In this document: piece by piece, positions 61,401 through 64,000 of the stretch | Layout of the letters: each line of letters begins with the position of its first letter | Position numbering within the stretch: position 1 is the first letter of the stretch | NCBI GenBank assembly: GCA_036768485.1 | Contig: JAVLUZ010000508.1 | Coordinates: forward strand, 372,001 to 436,000 | Direction: 5' to 3' | Source of the DNA: Mermis nigrescens | Taxonomy: Eukaryota; Nematoda; Enoplea; Mermithida; Mermithidae | Length of the DNA stretch: 64,000 nt | The notes under the pieces: generated by a model | The model's input: the letters and a program-made list of their open reading frames with translations, nothing else | Database searches by the model: none | What the model was told of the DNA's origin: nothing | Made by a program: the position numbers and the translations under genes

Positions 61401-63970
61401 TGCTATAAATACGGGAAGTCAAGCAGTAAATCATGCTTCTAGACGTCTATCTGTCTTAATTTCACAAATTTTCCGGCGCTTCGCGCCAGATTTTTTTTGT
61501 TAAAGTCAAAGAAATTTAATGATTTTTTCGCACAAAATTATCGAAAATTTTAAAATTTTAAGAAAAATATTGCGTCAAAAGTGATTTTATGTAAAAGTAT
61601 AGAATGTAAAACACCGAAAAAACGCCATTTCGCGCGTTAAGGGCAAATTTTTAGACCTATGTTTGACTGTTTTTGGAAAAGTTGGGATACCGCCCTCCCT
61701 TACGAAAATCCTAGATCCGCAACTGCTTCCAGTACTTTAGTTTTACCCATAATACCATCTCTTACAACCTTCAGTCATGTGTGTGTGTGAGTCTGTGCGC
61801 TTGCTTAGAACATTAAATCAAAGAGTAATAAATAAGTGCATCCAATAAACATCCGATCAGTTATACAGTTGAAGTTTGATTCCTAAAACATATTCGCTTA
61901 TAGTAATTTATATAAAAATAAAGGGTCTTGAAAAAGTTTCTTTATAACATAAAATATTACCGGGTTGAAGTTGTTCGAATCTTTCGTCCGTGAAATACTT
62001 ATGCACGTGATACATATGCGGTAAATCATCAGGCCAGTCGGGAACTCTTATGCCCTTCTGCTGTGTATAACGGTCAAAGAATTTTCCGTCAGGAAACCAT
62101 ATTTTCCCGGCGTGCCTTGAGAGATGGTCAGGTTAATACTATTTTAATTGAGATTAATTAATACCATTTTAATTAAAATTTGAAAGGACTTTGTAAAGTT
62201 GATTACTAGCCATTAAAATGATCTTGGCGGTTGATGGTTTTCACCCCTCCAAGAAAAGTTTTCATTCCCCATAAAATTTTTCACCTCTCTTAGAATTCGC
62301 GATTTTCCAAAAATCACGTACAAAAATCTGAAGAAAAGGTGTTTTTAGCTACCTACTGGCACAAGAGTAACAAATTTTTGGCGCTTCGCGCAAAATACTA
62401 ATTTTTTAATTATATTTCGTCCAATTTATTCGAATGTATTGATTGCTTCGACTTTTTCTTAATGTTTTAATGCTCAAAAATGATATAGCATCGACAGAAA
62501 CGCCGAAAAAAATATTTCTTAGGCGTTAAAACTTAACCCCCAGAATTCTCATATTGTGCATGTCAATTAGTAGCATAATTTAAGTTAAATGAAATAAAAT
62601 TTTATCTATGATAATCTTTCCTAAAATATCATTTAAATGCACATTTTTCTAACGAAAGGGAAAGGCGAATAAATAAAAAAATTCATTGTTATATGATTGC
62701 TACTAAACGACAAAACAAATGCAGCACGTATCCTGTGGGTCAAAATATCTTCCTTCTCAAGCGAAATCATACACCGTTTGTATTACACTGCATCAGTGCA
62801 CACATGGGCATAGGGGGTGAGAGGGGGTAGCATCCATACCCAAGGTTTTGGAAGATCAGTACTGTCAGACAATTTGGAGAAAACGAAAGGTACTGTAAGA
62901 CAATTTTCGAGCTTATTGCGGGAAAAAGACCAAAAATTCTACCGGAAAACGAAAAAAAATCATAATTTTAGGCTCTTCGCGCAGTATTACTGAATTTTTG
63001 TATTTTTTAACGCTAGAAATCCAAAAATTCGCTAAACTGCATCTATAGGAGTAAAAAACTCAATCTAATTTACCGAACATAAAGTACTGTTGTAAGATCA
63101 CCCAAAAATTGAATGAACACAATGTACGTTGTGTTTTGGAGACCAGTCTTCTTATGCACAAAGAAATCCTGCACAAAAAATAATGACCACAATGTTTACT
63201 ATATGACCATCCCTGTACTTCACCCCTCCCCTCTGGCCACCGCTATTTTGCCCATGTATGCATCAGTGTAAAGAAAAATCAGCCTTCCGAATCGTCCCGC
63301 AACGATGATTGTTTAAATAAGTTTGCCGCAAAGCAATAAGTATTAAATTTATTTTTAACATTCGCAATGAGAGTTAGGAATTATTTGCGTAAAAACAAAA
63401 ATAAACAGCAAAAAATAAAGCAACCATTGCTTCAAGTTTAAAGAGGCCCATTTAAAAAAATAACAAGCACATGTCAAAATGAAAAATAGTCTTAAGTTTG
63501 ATCCAATTTTCAGCATTTCTAAATTTTTCTGATACAAAAATTTCTTAATACTTTTATCTTGTACGACCTATATATTCTTTCAAGAAAAATTCAAAAAAAT
63601 GTTCTTGCAAGTTCAAGAGCAAGACATTTGCGATTTATATAGAAAACCAGAATTTCAGACCGTAGCTCCAAATTGTGAGGTGTGTTAATCAAAATGTGCA
63701 TTTATAGAAACAACTGGCAGATTGATATAACCTCGCATGCATGTATGACTTTTGATTTAACAAGGTTTTCACTGCTTCCCCCACCAATCGAATCCATTTT
63801 GAGTTGTTGAAATTAAAAATTTGTGATTTTGGACTTTTAGCGCGAATCCAAAAACATATATTTCCTACAGAACAATTTTGACTGCTCAAATGGTTACATA
63901 TAAGAAGCTAAAAAGCAGAATTATCCTCTTACAAGGCTGCAACTAGCATCGGGCAAGAAATTTTCGTCAT
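31420..63970 (-). CDS. NDUFS2: NADH:ubiquinone oxidoreductase 49 kDa subunit (complex I), 13 coding exons
   Basis: Core subunit of mitochondrial complex I that helps form the quinone-reduction site next to cluster N2. I assembled it from 13 minus-strand exons: 63933-63970, 61961-62115, 59474-59583, 56202-56282, 55395-55515, 51518-51705, 46529-46692, 44036-44155, 39981-40110, 39221-39317, 33578-33661, 31860-31916 and 31420-31457. The predicted product has 460 residues; the human protein has 463. Visible signatures are [11 protein letters not shown] (about 80-90), [18 protein letters not shown] (Arg115 matches the Arg that is dimethylated in mammals), [11 protein letters not shown] (Tyr138 matches the quinone-site tyrosine), [46 protein letters not shown], and the C terminus [12 protein letters not shown]. 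Introns run from 0.4 to 5.6 kb and are full of transposons. Introns 9-11 break the GT-AG rule (see findings). Identity is certain; exon 1 and the exact junctions of introns 9-11 are less so. Confidence 0.95.
31860..31916 (-). CDS. NDUFS2: NDUFS2 exon 12 ([10 protein letters not shown] motif)
   Basis: Encodes [19 protein letters not shown] (first Ala completed from exon 11) and one base of Gly. Preceded by ATATTTAG, followed by a normal GTAAGG donor. The six bases ATTTAG also end exon 11, so the junction is ambiguous. Confidence 0.92.
32532..33143 (+). mobile_element. hAT-like element (CAGGGGCGTAACCAG ends) in NDUFS2 intron 11
   Basis: Perfect 8-bp duplication GTCACACA at 32524-32531 and 33144-33151. 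Ends CAGGGGCGTAACCAG and CTGGTTACGCCCCCA. Interior carries CGGCGCTTCGC near 32708 and 32798. Confidence 0.9.
33578..33661 (-). CDS. NDUFS2: NDUFS2 exon 11 (GEFGVYLV motif)
   Basis: Encodes [20 protein letters not shown] and RAPGFAHL. Acceptor CTTTCAG. The donor region reads TTA-GTAAGC; the in-frame join to exon 12 needs the G at 33578 in the exon, which leaves TA at the intron start or TA at its end. Confidence 0.94.
35175..37740. mobile_element. CAGTGATCG element with GGCCGAGG subterminal repeats
   Basis: Ends CAGTGATCGGACCGAGG and CCTCGGTCCGATCACT; duplication GAGAGGGG at 35167-35174 and 37741-37748. About 110 bp at each end is built of CCTCGG/GGCCGAG repeats. Interior AT-rich, without a transposase; contains 35897-36282. 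Confidence 0.9.
35897..36282 (+). mobile_element. hAT-like MITE (CAGTGTTTTTTTTGT ends), third nesting level
   Basis: 386 bp, perfect 8-bp duplication GTCCTAAA at 35889-35896 and 36283-36290. Right end GCCGAATACAAAAAACCGTG. Same family as 17006-17453 and 58424-59174. Confidence 0.9.
39221..39317 (-). CDS. NDUFS2: NDUFS2 exon 10 (MEALIHHFK motif)
   Basis: Encodes [32 protein letters not shown] and one further G. Acceptor GTTACAG. The GT donor would begin after the Lys codon at 39222, but exon 11 needs the extra G at 39221 to stay in frame, so the 3' boundary is uncertain by one base. Confidence 0.94.
39981..40110 (-). CDS. NDUFS2: NDUFS2 exon 9 (VPPKRSEMK motif), non-canonical donor
   Basis: Encodes [43 protein letters not shown]. 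Acceptor TTGCAG is normal. After EMK the genomic sequence is GAAAGTTATC, so in-frame joining to exon 10 requires a GA donor (GAAAGT instead of GTAAGT). The only nearby GT, four bases on, gives a frameshift. Confidence 0.95.
40420..41249. repeat. Long palindrome with CTAGCAAAG ends, second copy
   Basis: 830 bp, arms paired as in 10553-11344. The right flank continues as the inverse of the left flank of that copy, so the palindrome is the end of a larger repeat. In NDUFS2 intron 8. Confidence 0.85.
41250..43190 (-). repeat. Inverted copy of the TTTACAC field
   Basis: Continues from the palindrome with many TTTACAC motifs (GTGTAAACTTTACAC at 41642 and 41798) and ends near the inverted hairpin at 43165-43182. 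Homologous in inverse to parts of 5-10 kb. Confidence 0.75.
44036..44155 (-). CDS. NDUFS2: NDUFS2 exon 8 ([16 protein letters not shown] motif)
   Basis: Encodes [39 protein letters not shown] and part of an Arg codon. Acceptor GTCAG, donor GTGGGC. The codon split AG/G joins exon 9 in frame. Confidence 0.97.
44316..44360 (+). repeat. (TAA)n/(ATT)n microsatellite
   Basis: Short run of AAT units switching to ATT, 45 bp, downstream of NDUFS2 exon 8 on the sense of the plus strand. Confidence 0.85.
45792..45997. mobile_element. MITE with GCATTATCTTACCCCACG ends
   Basis: About 205 bp, long inverted ends TTTTGCATTATCTTACCCCA and GTGGGGTTAGATAATGCAAA. It splits a GGGCAGC-family repeat (45726-46210), whose halves resume on both sides. 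Confidence 0.75.
46529..46692 (-). CDS. NDUFS2: NDUFS2 exon 7 ([10 protein letters not shown] region)
   Basis: Encodes [37 protein letters not shown], then [17 protein letters not shown]. The stretch after IWKNR is more divergent than the rest of the protein. Acceptor AACAG, donor GTAAAA. Confidence 0.95.
47175..47196. repeat. Perfect hairpin, third copy
   Basis: Same AGGTAGCGC-GATA-GCGCTACCT as 7434-7455. It opens a kilobase homologous to 7456-8430 and rich in TTTACAC. Confidence 0.9.
49186..51124. mobile_element. CAGTGATCG element with CCCGGG subterminal repeats
   Basis: Ends CAGTGATCGACCGG and CCGGTCGATCACTG, perfect duplication TTCTCCAT at 49178-49185 and 51125-51132. Both ends hold runs of GGGCCC. 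No transposase. Contains 49471-50582. Confidence 0.93.
49471..50582 (+). mobile_element. hAT-like element (CAGAGACGTAGCCAG ends), third nesting level
   Basis: Perfect duplication GCTTCAAT at 49463-49470 and 50583-50590. Right end GGCTACGCCTATG. Sister of 14225-15879 without its nested insertion. Confidence 0.92.
51518..51705 (-). CDS. NDUFS2: NDUFS2 exon 6 ([18 protein letters not shown] motif)
   Basis: Longest coding exon, 62 complete codons plus two bases. It includes [40 protein letters not shown] and [20 protein letters not shown]. Acceptor TGAAG, donor GTAAAT. It ends in VAW where human has VHQ. Confidence 0.97.
51917..53564. mobile_element. CAGTGATCG element with CCCCGAC subterminal repeats
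   Basis: Ends CAGTGATCGTACGGGG and CCCCGTACGATCACTG. Duplication ATCTAAAC versus ATCTGAAC (51909-51916, 53565-53572). Both ends built of CCCCGACCCCGA-type repeats. A truncated, inverted relative of 49471-50582 begins at 52231 inside it. Confidence 0.9.
54655..55315. mobile_element. Foldback element of two transposase-end copies
   Basis: Two inverted arms of roughly 290 bp around a short centre. Outer ends read GGTTAGTCACCTATG on the left and the inverse of GGCTGAGTCATCTAAG on the right. Each arm contains the 3' part of a DDE-type transposase gene. Confidence 0.85.
54960..55187 (+). pseudogene. Transposase C-terminal fragment in the right arm
   Basis: 75 codons ending [19 protein letters not shown]. 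The NRI..A...VEMRMK...Y.ERLQ..I..DGGHVE pattern is that of the C terminus of mariner/Tc1-like transposases of arthropods. No catalytic DDE/D residues remain. A mirrored copy is on the minus strand of the left arm (about 54780-54945). Confidence 0.65.
55395..55515 (-). CDS. NDUFS2: NDUFS2 exon 5 ([10 protein letters not shown] motif)
   Basis: Encodes [20 protein letters not shown], then [20 protein letters not shown] and one base. It contains the quinone-site tyrosine. Acceptor ATTAG, donor GTGATT. Confidence 0.96.
56202..56282 (-). CDS. NDUFS2: NDUFS2 exon 4 (HIGLLHR motif)
   Basis: 27 codons, phase 0 at both ends: [18 protein letters not shown] and LIEYKTYTQ. Most relatives have Gly after the conserved Arg; here it is Ala. 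Acceptor TTAAG, donor GTATGC. Confidence 0.95.
57190..57986. mobile_element. Composite of GTACAAAG-family ends
   Basis: Left CAGTTTTTTTTGTGCTCGGC and right ATTACAAAAAAAAACACTG, both of the same end type (TTTGCCGA), with hairpins GGCGC-TTCG-CGCC near 57295 and 57610. No matching flanking duplication, so it is rearranged. Confidence 0.55.
58424..59174 (+). mobile_element. hAT-like MITE (CAGTGTTTTTTTTTGTAC ends)
   Basis: 751 bp, perfect 8-bp duplication ATGGGGAG at 58416-58423 and 59175-59182. Four CGGCGCGAAGCGCC hairpins at 58625, 58718, 58939 and 59029. An internal segment of about 300 bp is repeated in tandem. In NDUFS2 intron 3, about 300 bp upstream of exon 3 on the plus map. Confidence 0.93.
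59474..59583 (-). CDS. NDUFS2: NDUFS2 exon 3 ([11 protein letters not shown] motif)
   Basis: Encodes [14 protein letters not shown], then the invariant [15 protein letters not shown] and ILHLDEE. It holds the conserved histidine of the quinone pocket. Acceptor GCTAG, donor GTAAAA. Confidence 0.95.
61173..61725 (-). mobile_element. hAT-like MITE (CAGTTGCGGATCTAGG) in NDUFS2 intron 2
   Basis: Ends CAGGGCCGGATTTAAGG and GGATTTTCGTAAGGGAGG (minus sense) then CGCAACTG. Duplication CTCCCAGT versus CTTCCAGT at 61165-61172 and 61726-61733. Complete relative of 26391-26600. Confidence 0.87.
61961..62115 (-). CDS. NDUFS2: NDUFS2 exon 2 (N-terminal region)
   Basis: Encodes [16 protein letters not shown] and a further 35 residues ending [16 protein letters not shown] resembles the WYPDPEF-type start of mature NDUFS2 in insects. 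The acceptor is a pyrimidine run plus CAAG and the donor is GTAATA. The last base joins exon 3 in frame (Val). The second half of the exon does not resemble the human linker. Confidence 0.8.
62120..63930. other. NDUFS2 intron 1, degraded repeats
   Basis: Scattered fragments: GGCGCTTCGCGC near 62380, a GGGCAGC-type fragment near 62800-63250, and AT-rich DNA. No exon recognised. Confidence 0.45.
63933..63970 (-). CDS. NDUFS2: NDUFS2 putative exon 1 (start codon and presequence)
   Basis: Reads [12 protein letters not shown] plus two bases, followed by a GTAAGA donor. An in-frame TAA lies two codons upstream of the ATG. The two leftover bases fit the one-base start of exon 2 (forming Leu), and the total protein length then matches the family. 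The segment is hydrophobic with only one lysine, so it is a weak mitochondrial presequence. A different first exon beyond the window edge remains possible. Confidence 0.5.
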
Positions 63971-64000
63971 GTTTTACGCCGTTCGCCCCATAAATAATCT

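Overview
This is a window of an AT-rich eukaryotic genome, most likely a fast-evolving animal or close relative. The evidence is two intron-rich nuclear genes for mitochondrial respiratory proteins, AATAAA polyadenylation signals, long (ATT)n and (TG)n microsatellites, and a mass of non-coding DNA transposons. I cannot name the species. Nearly all open frames here are short chance frames inside repeats.

Genes. Both recognised genes lie on the minus strand. NDUFS2 (49 kDa subunit of respiratory complex I) spans 31420-63970: 13 coding exons totalling 1383 nt (460 residues plus stop) over 32.5 kb. SDHAF2 (assembly factor that flavinylates complex II) follows 930 bp downstream at 25038-30490, with three exons and 126 residues. 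An orphan first exon coding for a membrane anchor lies at 1786-1867 (minus); the rest of that gene is outside the window or was not recognised. An unassigned 194-codon frame lies at 11469-12053.

Layout. 1-25 kb is nearly all repeats. It holds the palindromic end of a large repeat (1-253), a nested TIR element (389-1004), a 5 kb field rich in GTGTAAA/TTTACAC motifs (4505-9480), an 0.8 kb palindrome (10553-11344), 34-bp and 48-bp tandem arrays (13.1-13.7 kb), and nested hAT-like elements (14.2-17.7 kb). 25-31 kb is SDHAF2 and its repeat-filled introns. 31-64 kb is NDUFS2, whose introns hold stacked transposon insertions. Many have recognisable 8-bp target duplications, so insertion order can be read off.

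Most notable. (1) Three consecutive NDUFS2 introns (9, 10, 11) do not preserve the reading frame under the GT-AG rule although every exon is intact. (2) Elements share the terminus CAGTGATCG and carry dense GC-rich subterminal repeats whose repeat unit differs from element to element. (3) A hairpin core GGCGC-GAA-GCGCC recurs about 30 times in elements with different termini. (4) A large composite non-coding repeat begins with a short hairpin and ends in a long palindrome. (5) A hAT-like element lies 27 bp upstream of the SDHAF2 start codon.
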